Assembly: GCA_902792085.1 (NCBI GenBank)
Contig: CADAYE010000001.1
Location: 124,001-188,000 of the forward strand
Reading direction: 5' to 3'
DNA from: an uncultured bacterium
GTDB lineage: Bacteria > Cyanobacteriota > Vampirovibrionia > Gastranaerophilales > Gastranaerophilaceae
Length of the DNA stretch: 64,000 nt
Shown: one piece after another, positions 24,156 to 33,807 of the stretch
Numbering within the stretch: position 1 is the first letter of the stretch
How the letters are laid out: each line of letters opens with the position of its first letter
The notes under the pieces: model-generated
What the model saw: the letters and a program-made list of their open reading frames with translations, nothing else
What the model was told of the DNA's origin: nothing
The model's database searches: none
Program-made: the position numbers and the translations under genes

Positions 24156-25172
24156 ATGGCAACGAAAGAAGCACCGGAAGTAAATATTAGTGAAGAAAGA
24201 AATAAAGCACTCAAACTTGCGATAGACAAAATTGAAAAAGATTTTGGTAAAGGTTCAATTATGAAACTTGGAGATAAACCTACCGTAAGTGTTGATTCTA
24301 TCCCGACAGGTGCGTTATCTTTAGATGTTGCCTTGGGTATCGGCGGTATTCCGAGAGGTCGTATTATTGAAGTTTACGGTCCTGAATCGTCAGGTAAAAC
24401 AACTCTTGCGCAGCATATTGTTGCCGAATGTCAGAAAAAAGGTGGGATTGCCGCTTATGTAGATGCAGAGCATGCTCTTGACCCTGAGTATGCAAGAAAT
24501 TTAGGGGTAGATGTTGATAATTTGCTCATTTCTCAGCCTGATACGGGGGAACAGGCTCTTGATATTACAGAAGAACTTGTTCGTTCGGGTGCTGTTGATA
24601 TTGTTGTTGTTGATTCGGTTGCGGCGCTTGTTCCGAAAGCCGAAATTGAAGGCTCGATGGAAGATCAGCAGATGGGCTTGCAGGCTCGTTTAATGTCAAA
24701 AGCGTTGAGAAAGTTAACAGGTATTATTGGTAAAACCAATACGACAGTTATTTTTATTAACCAATTAAGAATGAAAATTGGTGTTATGTACGGAAATCCT
24801 GAAACTACAACAGGCGGAAATGCCTTGAAATATTATTCATCAGTTCGTATGGAAATCAGAAAAACCGAAACTTTAAAAGGTGATGATGGTGAAGTAGGGA
24901 TTCATGTTCGTGTAAGAGTATTGAAAAATAAAGTTGCCCCACCATTTAGGTCTGCCGAATTTGATATTATTTTTGGCAAAGGGATTTCAAAAATCGGTAA
25001 TATTCTTGATGTTGCCGTAAATCTTGATATTGTAAATAAAGCCGGAGCATGGTTTAGTTTTAATGAAGAAAAACTTGGACAAGGCAGAGAAAAGGCTAAA
25101 GAATATCTTGAACAAAATCCGGATATTCTGGCTCAGGTTGAAACACTTGTAAGAGAAAAACTTGCCGAATAA
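24156..25172 (+). CDS. recA: Recombinase RecA
   Basis: 338 residues, normal length. Walker [11 protein letters not shown], Walker [22 protein letters not shown], and the L2 region with [28 protein letters not shown]-terminal NFEE-type tail. Forms the ssDNA filament for recombination and LexA cleavage. SD AGAGAGGAT 8 nt before ATG. No SOS box was found upstream. No intein. A repeat element precedes it. Confidence 0.97.
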   Translation: MATKEAPEVNISEERNKALKLAIDKIEKDFGKGSIMKLGDKPTVSVDSIPTGALSLDVALGIGGIPRGRIIEVYGPESSGKTTLAQHIVAECQKKGGIAAYVDAEHALDPEYARNLGVDVDNLLISQPDTGEQALDITEELVRSGAVDIVVVDSVAALVPKAEIEGSMEDQQMGLQARLMSKALRKLTGIIGKTNTTVIFINQLRMKIGVMYGNPETTTGGNALKYYSSVRMEIRKTETLKGDDGEVGIHVRVRVLKNKVAPPFRSAEFDIIFGKGISKIGNILDVAVNLDIVNKAGAWFSFNEEKLGQGREKAKEYLEQNPDILAQVETLVREKLAE

Positions 25173-25328
25173 CAGCATTATTAAGAAATGTAAATACAAA
25201 TTTTTTGTCTGTAATTCAATTATAGATTGAAACTTTGCATGTTGCTAATATTTTTTCTATTTCATGGTAGCAATTAAAAAAATGTTCTGACTTAAAAAAA
25301 GAAAAAGCAAATAATAGGAGGCAAAAAT

Positions 25329-26636
25329 ATGCAAATTAGTGCAATCAGAAATTTTAATTACGGTCAGTCTTTAATGGCTCATAAGGCAGTGGAAAATCCT
25401 CAGCCTGAACAAAAACCTGTTCAAGATGAAGGTTTAACTGCTTCATTGTATTTTACAGGCAGTAAAAAAGGAAAAAGTTCAAATTTAATGCGTAATGCAA
25501 CAATGGCAGGTGTTGGTTCATTGTTATTATTAACAGCAGCTCCGTCATTAACAAGTTGCGAAAAAGATTCTGCTAGTGCAACTGCTGTCGCAATATCCAA
25601 TGCAACAGCAAGTGCGAATGCATCTGCAACAGTAAACATTCACCCAAGAGGTTGTTGTTGTGAATCTTGCAGAAACGGTAAAGATACTGTTTTCATTCAT
25701 GAACCGGGTGATACTCAGTATATTTATGTTCCTCAACCGGGTGATACTGTTTATTTACCGGGTGATACAGTAAAACTTCCTGGTGATACAGTAAAACTCC
25801 CTGGTGATACCGTTTATTTACCGGGTGATACAATTCATCACCATGACACAACTTATATTGAAGTACCAAAAGAAATTCCTGTTTATGTTTATGTTGATAC
25901 CGGAAGTTACCATGTAACTCATGATACAATTACAAAATGGATTGACAGATGGCAAAAACCGATTCCTTTGGATACATTGGATAAATGGGCTGATAAATTT
26001 GATATTGACGGAGTAACACCTGGCAGAAATAATATCGTAAATTATCAAGCAATTCGTGAGTGGGAATACGGTGAAAGATTTGTTGCAAACATGAATCAAT
26101 TAGAATCTTCTAAGAATATCCTTGTTTATGACAGAGAAGATTTAGATTGGCTTGGTAATCACAAAGGCTGGGGTAAAGATGTTTACAGAATACCTACATC
26201 AAACTTTAAAATCCAGACTTACAGCGGAAAAACTTTAAATTCTCCAAAAGGTATCTTCTTTGAAACTTATGTAAATCCATGGGATCAGAATACATCAATT
26301 TATGATAATAACTTAGTACAGAGATACTTCTTCCAAACTGCAGGGAACAAGGTAAATGTTTACTCTTATGATGCTAAAACAGGCTTATATAGAGAAGACG
26401 GTGAATTTAGTAAAGGATACTTGGATAAATCATCTGTTGGAAGTAACATCTTGTTAACGGATCTTATTGCATCTGATCCTGAAATCAAATGGAGCAATAA
26501 CCCTGCTTATTCTACTGAAGACCATATGGTAGGTGTTAAAGTTGTTACAGTAAACGATGAAGAACTTAAACTTCTTTATGTAAGAGCAAAAGATGATGAA
26601 TACGCTGAACAACATTATGGTGTAGCAAGTAACTAA
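25329..26636 (+). CDS. Tagged surface-type protein with LPGDTV repeats
   Basis: 435 residues. N-terminal tag QISAIRNFNYGQS followed by LYFTGSKKGK. A hydrophobic segment GVGSLLLLTAAPSLTSC resembles a lipobox (LTSC at ~residues 72-75). Then an Ala/Ser stretch, a CCCESC cluster, and about five copies of (L)PGDTV-x around residues 135-165, an extended beta or fibre-like region. The C-terminal half (YVNPWDQNTSIYDNNLVQRY) is unfamiliar. A perfect SD (AGGAGG) supports the long start, although an internal Met just before the lipobox would give a classic lipoprotein signal. Function unknown; probably extracellular. Confidence 0.65.
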   Translation: MQISAIRNFNYGQSLMAHKAVENPQPEQKPVQDEGLTASLYFTGSKKGKSSNLMRNATMAGVGSLLLLTAAPSLTSCEKDSASATAVAISNATASANASATVNIHPRGCCCESCRNGKDTVFIHEPGDTQYIYVPQPGDTVYLPGDTVKLPGDTVKLPGDTVYLPGDTIHHHDTTYIEVPKEIPVYVYVDTGSYHVTHDTITKWIDRWQKPIPLDTLDKWADKFDIDGVTPGRNNIVNYQAIREWEYGERFVANMNQLESSKNILVYDREDLDWLGNHKGWGKDVYRIPTSNFKIQTYSGKTLNSPKGIFFETYVNPWDQNTSIYDNNLVQRYFFQTAGNKVNVYSYDAKTGLYREDGEFSKGYLDKSSVGSNILLTDLIASDPEIKWSNNPAYSTEDHMVGVKVVTVNDEELKLLYVRAKDDEYAEQHYGVASN

Positions 26637-26660
26637 GGCAAATAAAATAAACACAAACGG

Positions 26661-26694
26661 AAAAAAGACCCCTGTCATAAGGGGTCTTTTTTTG
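26661..26694 (+). terminator. Rho-independent terminator
   Basis: AAAAAAGACCCCT-gtcata-AGGGGTCTTTTTTT. Confidence 0.9.
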
Positions 26695-26772
26695 TAAATA
26701 TTTTTTACTCATATTAGCAAAAAAGTTTTTTATGTGTTTTGATATATATACAGAACTATTATTCGGGATAAT

Positions 26773-28686
26773 ATGCACATAAACAGAATCAGCAATTATT
26801 CTCCGCAAAAAATTTACTTCCGGCGGAGATTAACAAAAGACGAAGAACAGGATTATAAAAATAACGGAATTAAACCTGCTCTTGATTATCTTGGTACAAA
26901 AGAAGTCGCAATGATTTTGCACGGAACTTCCTACCCTGAAAGCAGATTAGAGCAAAATAATAAAATAAATAATGATATCGGTGTTGGTTCTCCTTATGGT
27001 AAAGTTGCAGCTCAGCTTATGCCGTTTGAAATTTTGCATGGTTTTACCTGTAATCAGTTAGGACCAATAGGAGAACTCAATTCAGTCAGAGAGTATTCCC
27101 CTTATAAATCTTCTGTCGGAAGCAAAAATTATTTATTTATAGATTTTAATAAACTTACCGAAAATAAATACGGACATTTGTTACAATCAACTGATATAAC
27201 AGGCATTGTATCTCCTGTCACAAAATCTGATGATAATTATGCTTATTCGGATTTTCCTGAAGCATTTGCAAATTATGATAATCTAATAAAAAAGGCATAT
27301 TTAAATTTTACAAAAAAATTAGAGCAAAAAGATGTTCGTGCAATCCAAATGTCAAATGAATTTGCTCAATTTATGGAAGATAAACCGGAAACAGAAATCT
27401 ATGCGCTATTTTATATTCTAAAAGATTTGTACGGAACTGATGATTATACAAAATGGAAAGAAATTGACAGAAATTTACCCAAAAATCTTGAAAATGAAGA
27501 CGATTATGAGTCCCATTTCAGAAAAGAACAACTAAGGTTAAAAACAGGTACAAAATATGAAGAATACTGTTTTGGTCAATATCTTCTTGATAAGCAAATA
27601 AAAGAAAATACTGATTTAAGAAAAGAATACGGATTTAAATATATAAGTGATATGCTTGTCGGATTTTCTCCTGCTGATGAATGGGCTCATCAGGATTTAT
27701 TTTTAAAAGATTATGCAATCGGCTGTCCTTATGGCGGACCAAATGGCGGGATACAAAAGTGGAATGTCCCTGTGCTTGACCCTAAAAAATTATTTAATGA
27801 TGATGGAACATTAGGAAGTGCAGGCATATATTTGAAAACAAAACTTGATGATGCACTTGATAATTTTGATAATGTCAGAATTGACCATGTTTTAGGGCTT
27901 GTTGATCCGTATATTTATTCAAAAGACGGTTACAGACAAGGAAATATCAATGATATGCCTGATATTGACCCTGATAAGAATTATCAAAAAGTGTTGAGTA
28001 AAATTATTCTGCCGACTTTGGAAGAACACGGAATTGATAAATATACTCCGGTTTGGGAAGATTTGGTTACGGAAACTCCGACATTTTTAAGAGTTTACTA
28101 TCAGGAAAACGGATTACCCGGGATTACACCTTTGGAATATAAAAGAGGGGAATATTACAAAGATACAAAAAATTGGGCATTAGTCGGTTCTCACGATAGT
28201 GATCCTGCGCAAAAAATGATTAAAAAAGATTGGGTAAGAGCAAACGAAGCGTGGAATCCGATGTATCTTGCAGGAATTTTGAATGCATCACACGACAGCA
28301 GTGAATACTGCAAAAAAATTGCAAATGATGACAGCGAAAGAGTCAAAGCAAAATTTGCCGAACTTTTTATGTTAGGTGATAAAGTTCAGATTTCATTTGC
28401 AGACTTTTTCGGAATAGACAAAACTTATAACGAAGGCGGTCATGATGAAAATCCGAATAATTGGAAGTTACGCCTTAATAATGATTACGAGGATAGTTAC
28501 TATAAAAATTTGTCATCAGAGCACCCGACTGCAATAAATGTGCCGGAAGTTTTAAAACTTGCAGTTCAAGGCAGAGCGGATATGAAAATTGCACAAGGCG
28601 CTCATTCGCATGAAGTTTGGGATGAAGCCGGAAAAATCTTGTTTGTGCTTGATAAATACGCTCAAATTTTGAAAGAAAAAGAATAA
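26773..28686 (+). CDS. Divergent 4-alpha-glucanotransferase (GH77, MalQ-like)
   Basis: 637 residues. Begins with the tag HINRISNYSPQKIYFRR, like the preceding gene. The GH77 catalytic sites are present but diverged: VRIDHVLG (nucleophile Asp; MalQ has RIDHF), VWEDLVTETP (acid/base Glu; MalQ has EDLG), GSHDSDP (MalQ has HDNxT). PGITPLEYKRG replaces the usual PGMxxLqF. It should transfer alpha-glucan chains, probably in glycogen metabolism. The N-terminal third is family-atypical. No SD before ATG. Confidence 0.75.
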   Translation: MHINRISNYSPQKIYFRRRLTKDEEQDYKNNGIKPALDYLGTKEVAMILHGTSYPESRLEQNNKINNDIGVGSPYGKVAAQLMPFEILHGFTCNQLGPIGELNSVREYSPYKSSVGSKNYLFIDFNKLTENKYGHLLQSTDITGIVSPVTKSDDNYAYSDFPEAFANYDNLIKKAYLNFTKKLEQKDVRAIQMSNEFAQFMEDKPETEIYALFYILKDLYGTDDYTKWKEIDRNLPKNLENEDDYESHFRKEQLRLKTGTKYEEYCFGQYLLDKQIKENTDLRKEYGFKYISDMLVGFSPADEWAHQDLFLKDYAIGCPYGGPNGGIQKWNVPVLDPKKLFNDDGTLGSAGIYLKTKLDDALDNFDNVRIDHVLGLVDPYIYSKDGYRQGNINDMPDIDPDKNYQKVLSKIILPTLEEHGIDKYTPVWEDLVTETPTFLRVYYQENGLPGITPLEYKRGEYYKDTKNWALVGSHDSDPAQKMIKKDWVRANEAWNPMYLAGILNASHDSSEYCKKIANDDSERVKAKFAELFMLGDKVQISFADFFGIDKTYNEGGHDENPNNWKLRLNNDYEDSYYKNLSSEHPTAINVPEVLKLAVQGRADMKIAQGAHSHEVWDEAGKILFVLDKYAQILKEKE

Positions 28687-28758
28687 ATTATTTGTTTGGA
28701 TTTCAGCCTGACTTGTTATATTTTTCGGTTATAATTATTTTGAAAAGAGGGATTTTTT

Positions 28759-30621
28759 ATGGCTGAAACAGACAGAATTTTTGAATTAACCGAAAAATAT
28801 TTTACTTCACAAAATAAAAATGAAATTGAAACAGAATTAAAAAAACTGCTTTCGCCTTATGACAAGGATTCGATAGGGATTGCTCAAATGAACCCAAAAG
28901 TTGGCGATATAGAATATAACTCAAGAAAAATTGTCCAATATATAAATTTTGCTCAAAGTATCGGGCTTGATTTGGTTGTTTTTCCTGAACTTATTTTGAC
29001 AGGGTTCCCACTTGAAAATTCAATAGAAAATCATCCGATTATTGCAAATGAATGTATAAAATGGCTTAATGAAATTGCAAAAATTACGACTAAAACAACG
29101 GCACTTGTTGGGTTTGTCGAGCCTTATGAAGATAAATTTCATGATTCCGTTGCGGTTCTGAATGGGGGTAAAATTACTGATGTTATAAGGAGAAAATCTC
29201 TGCCAAATAATTCTGAATTTAATGATTTTAATTGTATTACAACTTTTAATTCTTCCAATAATGTAATTATCGTAAATGGGATAAAATATGGAATTTTAAT
29301 TGGAGAAGATTTCGATTTTGAACAAAATGCAGATTTAATTATAAATATTTGTGCTGTTCCGACAAAAATCAAAAATGAACAAATTAAACACAGTTTTATG
29401 TCATCTTTGGCACAAAAATATTCAGTTCCGTTAGTTTATGTAAATCAGGTTGGGTCAATTGATGGGGCATCTTTTGACGGGACAAGCAGGGTTTTTGATA
29501 AGGACGGAAAACTTTTTGCTTGTGCAAAATCTTTTGAAGAACAGTTTTTGATAGTTAATCCGGCTAAAAATTTAGGTAAAATATATCCGTCTGTAATCCT
29601 GTCGAATAATGATAATAAGTCGCAATTCAGTCTTGATTATGAACCTGATATGGAAAGAACATATAAGACTTTGGTTCAGGGAATAAAAGATTATTTTGGC
29701 AAAACAGGTTTTAAGCGTGCGGTTTTGGGATTGTCAGGCGGGCTTGATTCAACTGTCTGCGCAGTTTTATTAACTGATGCGTTAGGGAAAGAAAATGTTT
29801 TCGGGGTAAGTATGCCGTCAAAAATTACTTCCCAAACAAGCAAAGATGATGCACAGGTTTTGGCGCAAAATCTGGGAATAGGTTTTACGATTGCACCTAT
29901 AAAAGATATGTTTGATACCACAAATAATTGTTTGCAAAATCTCTTTGCAGATGTTGAAAAACATTGGGATAACAGATATAAACAGTCGTTTACTGCAGAT
30001 AATATTCAGGCGCGTTCAAGAGCGATGTTTTTATGGGGAGTCAGTAACGAATTTGGCAATTGTCTGCCGATTGCAACTTCTGACAAGTCAGAAGCATATA
30101 TGGGGTATGCAACGATTAATGGCGATATGTCAGGCGGATTTGCTCCGATTGCTGATATTACAAAGACAAAACTTTTTGCACTTGCAAGATGGCTGAATAA
30201 TAACAGAGAACAAAAAAATGCTATTCCGCAAAGTGTTATTGATAAAAGACCTGGTGCAGAACTGGCGATTGACCCGAAAACAAATAAACCTTTGATTGCC
30301 GAAGATGCGCTTATGCCGTACGAATTTTTAGACGAAGTAATCTGGCGGATTGAAAATAAAAAAGAAAATTATAATGTTATGCTAAAATCAGAGTTTTTAT
30401 ATGAAAAGAACCACTCTGTTACAAAAGAACAAAAAACAATGTGGCTTGATAAATTTTATCGCAGAATGGCAACGGCTTTATATAAAAAATCAATAATGCC
30501 CCCGTTTGTAATTGTTGATTCTCCTTCATACAATTCAAAACAGCCGATAACCTCCTGTGGTGTAAATTATAAAGGTTTTGAGCAAAAAGAAATTGAACAA
30601 AAAATTCAACAGTGGTTATAA
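28759..30621 (+). CDS. nadE: NAD+ synthetase with degenerate glutaminase domain
   Basis: 620 residues. N-terminal nitrilase-type domain (~30-290): Glu77 (FPELILTGFP) and Lys146 (RRKSLPN) of the triad remain, but the nucleophile Cys (ICED in the family) is Gly182 (LIGEDFDF). C-terminal ammonia-dependent synthetase domain has SGGLDSTVCAVLL (PP-loop), a KSEAYMGYATINGD core and the tail KRPGAELAIDP. So glutamine hydrolysis is probably lost while NAD synthesis from NH3 remains. SD AGAGGG before ATG; terminator follows. Confidence 0.9.
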   Translation: MAETDRIFELTEKYFTSQNKNEIETELKKLLSPYDKDSIGIAQMNPKVGDIEYNSRKIVQYINFAQSIGLDLVVFPELILTGFPLENSIENHPIIANECIKWLNEIAKITTKTTALVGFVEPYEDKFHDSVAVLNGGKITDVIRRKSLPNNSEFNDFNCITTFNSSNNVIIVNGIKYGILIGEDFDFEQNADLIINICAVPTKIKNEQIKHSFMSSLAQKYSVPLVYVNQVGSIDGASFDGTSRVFDKDGKLFACAKSFEEQFLIVNPAKNLGKIYPSVILSNNDNKSQFSLDYEPDMERTYKTLVQGIKDYFGKTGFKRAVLGLSGGLDSTVCAVLLTDALGKENVFGVSMPSKITSQTSKDDAQVLAQNLGIGFTIAPIKDMFDTTNNCLQNLFADVEKHWDNRYKQSFTADNIQARSRAMFLWGVSNEFGNCLPIATSDKSEAYMGYATINGDMSGGFAPIADITKTKLFALARWLNNNREQKNAIPQSVIDKRPGAELAIDPKTNKPLIAEDALMPYEFLDEVIWRIENKKENYNVMLKSEFLYEKNHSVTKEQKTMWLDKFYRRMATALYKKSIMPPFVIVDSPSYNSKQPITSCGVNYKGFEQKEIEQKIQQWL

Positions 30622-30628
30622 TAGGAAA

Positions 30629-30658
30629 CGACCTCCTTTTTTAAGGGAGGTCGCTTTT
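30629..30658 (+). terminator. Terminator of nadE
   Basis: CGACCTCC - loop - GGAGGTCG followed by CTTTTTA. Confidence 0.8.
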
Positions 30659-30685
30659 TATATATAATCCGAACTTCACTCTATT

Positions 30686-32128
30686 TTATTTTTTTAGTTT
30701 TAATTTTTGTCCCGGTTCAATGATTACTACATAATTGTCTGCTTCGTAGTGTAAGTCATTGATTTCCATAAGTTCTTTTGTGTGTCTTAATATTTCAACA
30801 TTTGACGGAGTATAATCTGCTTTGTCTTTGTTTAATTCTTTGAGGTGTGCTTTTGCAATGTTCCAGACACAGTCGCCTTTTACTACTTCGTATTCATCTC
30901 CGCTGACTGTTGCAGGCTCACGCTTGTTTTCTGCATCGTTTACTTTTGCGACTTCTTCAGCTTCTTTCTTTTCTTCTTCAGTTGCCGGAGTTTTTGTTTC
31001 GTCAATCTTGTCTGTTTTATTAGTTTTATCGGCGTCAGTAACTTCGTCAGTTTCGTTGTCTGTATCTGTTCCAACAGGTGCCGGAACTACTTTGGTTGAA
31101 TCAGTTATTGTTTCGTCATTATCTGTTTTTTGGGCATCGGTTTCTTCAACAACTTCTGTTTCAATTTCCGGAATATTATCATCTTCTTCTGTTGCTTCTA
31201 ATTTTGGCATAAATGCTTTTGAAGGACCTACTGTTGCCGGATTATTTTTTCCGGAAAATCTGTCTGCAACATAAGCCCATATTCCTGCTGCGACTACAAC
31301 TACGGCAGTAGCGGCAAATGACCATTTACCTTTTGGAGTTTTTGCAAATGATTTGAATTTTGTCCAACCTGATGAGAGTGCTTTTTTAGCCTTACCAAAT
31401 AAACCTTTTATAGAACCCCAGATGCCTTTAGATTCTTTTGTCGTTTCTCCTAACGCTTCGGTATCTGTTAAACCATGTTCAATGAATGCGGATGCCGATT
31501 CTTGTGCTGATTTTGCAGTTCTGCTTAAACCTAAATTATTGTCAATTACACTTGGATTTAATGGAGTTTTTTGAGATAATGCCTGTTCAACTTCTCTTTT
31601 AACGAATATGCCCATTGATTCTTGTGCAGATTTTGGAGTTCTTCCGATGCCCAGCATATTGTCGGTAAATTCCTGTAAACCCTGTGATGCAGGGATAGTA
31701 TGTTGTCTTACTATACTTCCTGCTTTAAATGCTTCTGCAGATTCTTGAGCAGATTTCGCTGCTCTGTCTAACCCTAAATTGTGGTCAATAACGCTTGGAT
31801 TCAATGGAGTTCTTTGGGATAATACTTGTGAAACATCATGTTTTGCAAAAACTCCGAAAGATTCCTGAGCGGATTTTGGTGTTCTGTCTAATCCCAAGTT
31901 ATGGTCAATAACACTTGAATTGAGTTGAGTTCTCTGTCCAAATGTTTGTTCTACTCTTTGTTTTGCTTGAGCGGCTTTTTGTTTTGCCTGTCTTGCTTTC
32001 TCCTGTGCAAGTTCTCTTGCTTTTCTGACATCTGCAAGAGTTTTTTTAGGTTTTGCACCTTTTCTGTCATAAGTATGCAAGTTTCCATCACCATAGCCGT
32101 TGCTACGGAGATTCCCGATTTTACTCAT
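30686..32128 (-). CDS. Repeat protein with membrane segment and C-terminal LysM domain
   Basis: 480 residues. About five repeats with core LNPSVIDHNLGLDR-x2-KSAQES-x3-F at residues ~60-210 (an AQTK/KAQAQ coiled stretch comes first). A membrane helix WSFAATAVVVVAAGIWAYVA at ~270-290 separates the repeats from a long acidic Thr/Glu/Asp-rich linker (~300-420). The last ~60 residues form a LysM-like domain (YEVVKGDCVWNIAKAHL ... EPGQKLKLK), which binds peptidoglycan. So the repeats face the cytoplasm and LysM the wall (or the reverse, by topology). SD AAGGGGA. Function unknown; probably envelope anchoring. Confidence 0.75.
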   Translation of the reverse strand: MSKIGNLRSNGYGDGNLHTYDRKGAKPKKTLADVRKARELAQEKARQAKQKAAQAKQRVEQTFGQRTQLNSSVIDHNLGLDRTPKSAQESFGVFAKHDVSQVLSQRTPLNPSVIDHNLGLDRAAKSAQESAEAFKAGSIVRQHTIPASQGLQEFTDNMLGIGRTPKSAQESMGIFVKREVEQALSQKTPLNPSVIDNNLGLSRTAKSAQESASAFIEHGLTDTEALGETTKESKGIWGSIKGLFGKAKKALSSGWTKFKSFAKTPKGKWSFAATAVVVVAAGIWAYVADRFSGKNNPATVGPSKAFMPKLEATEEDDNIPEIETEVVEETDAQKTDNDETITDSTKVVPAPVGTDTDNETDEVTDADKTNKTDKIDETKTPATEEEKKEAEEVAKVNDAENKREPATVSGDEYEVVKGDCVWNIAKAHLKELNKDKADYTPSNVEILRHTKELMEINDLHYEADNYVVIIEPGQKLKLKK

Positions 32129-32328
32129 CTTAATTTCCCCTTAATTTTTATCCCCTGTGTATATATAAAGTATTTTGTGTTTAAAAAATTGATAAACTTT
32201 ATATTTTTTTTAACATTTGTTAATATTTAATTTAAAGATCTCTATTAGTAGGCATTATGGTTTTGCCCTATTTGGGGATTTTAAAAATATAAAAATGAGT
32301 AAATAGTATATATATTTATATTCCTATA

Positions 32329-32512
32329 GGTAACTATATAGGAGTTACCAAAAAAATAAGTTAAAATCAGCACCCACCCCAACCCTCCCTCGTGAGGGAG
32401 GGAGAAATTTCAAATTGAACAGAATGTGAAATTTAGAAATTTGGGTGGGTGGTGATTCCCCGTTAGGGATAATCGTTTTGCCAAAATTTAGTGATAAATA
32501 ATATATAATTGC
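32329..32512. mobile_element. ~185-bp dispersed repeat, copy 2
   Basis: Matches 11693-11892 over its length apart from one ~19-bp unit and few substitutions: GGTAACT...AGTTACC head, CCCTCCCTC/GAGGGAGGG palindrome (32383-32402), 'gattccccgttagggataat', and tail 'atatataattgc'. Intergenic, no coding frame. Confidence 0.75.
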
Positions 32513-32544
32513 TTTCCTATAATATGTATTATGTAAACTTGTTC

Positions 32545-32573
32545 TTGACAAATGTGTGCTTACATCCGACAAT
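32545..32573 (+). promoter_or_regulatory. Candidate promoter of gcvT
   Basis: TTGACA (32545-32550), 17-nt spacer, GACAAT (32568-32573). No glycine riboswitch is recognisable between it and the start. Confidence 0.45.
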
Positions 32574-32600
32574 AAAAACAGTTTAGGGGATATTAAAATT

Positions 32601-33701
32601 ATGGTTAAACAAACTTATTTGCATGATAAACATGTTGTACTTGGTGCAAAGATGGTTGATTTTGCACTTTGGCACATGCCTGTTCAGTACACATCAATTA
32701 TCGAAGAACACAAAACAGTAAGAGAAAATGTCGGAGTTTTTGATGTTTCTCATATGGGAGAAGTTTTTATATCGGGCAAAGATGCAACAGAATTTTTAAA
32801 CAAAGTCGTTCCGCAAAGTATTGACAGACTGCCTTACGAAAAAGCCGTTTACTGCCAATTGACAAAAGAAAATGGTGGTTTGATCGATGATTTGATTATT
32901 TATAAAACCGGTATTGAAAGTTATCTTATTATTTGTAACGCATCACGAGTAGATGAAGATATAAATTGGCTTTCATTAAACGCAAAAGGACTTGATGTTA
33001 AAATAGATAATCAGTCGCATAATTACTCACTCCTTGCAATACAGGGACCAAAAGCGATAGATTTGATGCGTAAAATGGGCTATGATATTCAGGAGCAAAA
33101 ATCTTTTACAATAAAATCTGCAACCATAGAGGGTTTAAAACTTCTAGTTTCCCGCACTGGATACACAGGCGAAGATGGTTTTGAAATTCTTGTAGAAAAT
33201 GATTTATCCGAATTTTTATGGGACAAAATTTTAGAAAAAGGACAGGAATTTGGAATTAAGCCTATCGGACTTGGAGCGAGAGATACTCTCAGGCTTGAAG
33301 CAGGTTTGCATCTATACGGAAATGATTTAAACGAAACTACTACACCTATTGAAGCAGGATTAAGTTGGTCAATTCCGAAAGATAAAACCCAAAATTACAA
33401 CGGTAAAGATGTAATTTTGAATCAAATTCAAAATGGTGTTGAAAAAAAACTTATCGGATTTGAAATGTTAGATCGTAATATACCGCGTCACGAATACGAG
33501 ATATATTTTAAAGGTGAAAAAGTCGGGGAAGTTACAAGTGGTGGAGTTGCTCCGACAGCAGGCAAAAATATCGGAATGGGTTATGTAAAGAATTTACCCG
33601 AAATTTGCACGGATTCTATTATTCAAGTTATGATAAGAGAAAAATTACATGATGCAAAAGTGGTCAAAAGACCGTTTGTTCAAAAAAGGAATAGAGTATA
33701 A
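32601..33701 (+). CDS. gcvT: Aminomethyltransferase (glycine cleavage T protein)
   Basis: 366 residues, usual length. Begins with VKQTYLHDKHVVLGAKMVDFALWHMPVQY; FDVSHMGEV, YCQLTKENGGLIDDLI and SRTGYTGEDGFEI are typical of GcvT. Transfers the methylene group from lipoyl-H protein to THF. ATG 32601 with TAGGGGA upstream; an in-frame ATG at 32556 has no SD. First gene of gcvT-gcvH-gcvPA. A short dispersed repeat separates it from gcvH. Confidence 0.96.
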   Translation: MVKQTYLHDKHVVLGAKMVDFALWHMPVQYTSIIEEHKTVRENVGVFDVSHMGEVFISGKDATEFLNKVVPQSIDRLPYEKAVYCQLTKENGGLIDDLIIYKTGIESYLIICNASRVDEDINWLSLNAKGLDVKIDNQSHNYSLLAIQGPKAIDLMRKMGYDIQEQKSFTIKSATIEGLKLLVSRTGYTGEDGFEILVENDLSEFLWDKILEKGQEFGIKPIGLGARDTLRLEAGLHLYGNDLNETTTPIEAGLSWSIPKDKTQNYNGKDVILNQIQNGVEKKLIGFEMLDRNIPRHEYEIYFKGEKVGEVTSGGVAPTAGKNIGMGYVKNLPEICTDSIIQVMIREKLHDAKVVKRPFVQKRNRV

Positions 33702-33762
33702 TAATTAAAATTTTTGTCAATCTGAATTTATTTCAGAATCTTAAAAATTTTAATTATTGATA

Positions 33763-33792
33763 AGATCCTGAAACAAGTTCAGGATGACAATT
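33763..33792. repeat. Short dispersed repeat
   Basis: 'cctgaaacaagttcaggat' forms a small palindrome. A near copy lies at ~9363-9390 (accctaaaacaagttcaggg). It lies between gcvT and gcvH. Confidence 0.45.
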
Positions 33793-33807
33793 ATAAGGAG
33801 TATGATG

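Noticed and set aside
30822-31274. 150-codon frame antisense to the repeat/LysM gene
   Set aside because: Low-complexity mirror of the acidic Thr/Glu/Asp linker; the opposite strand has SD, repeats and a domain.
32513-32600. Glycine riboswitch before gcvT
   Set aside because: The leader is too short and has no tandem aptamer or conserved core.
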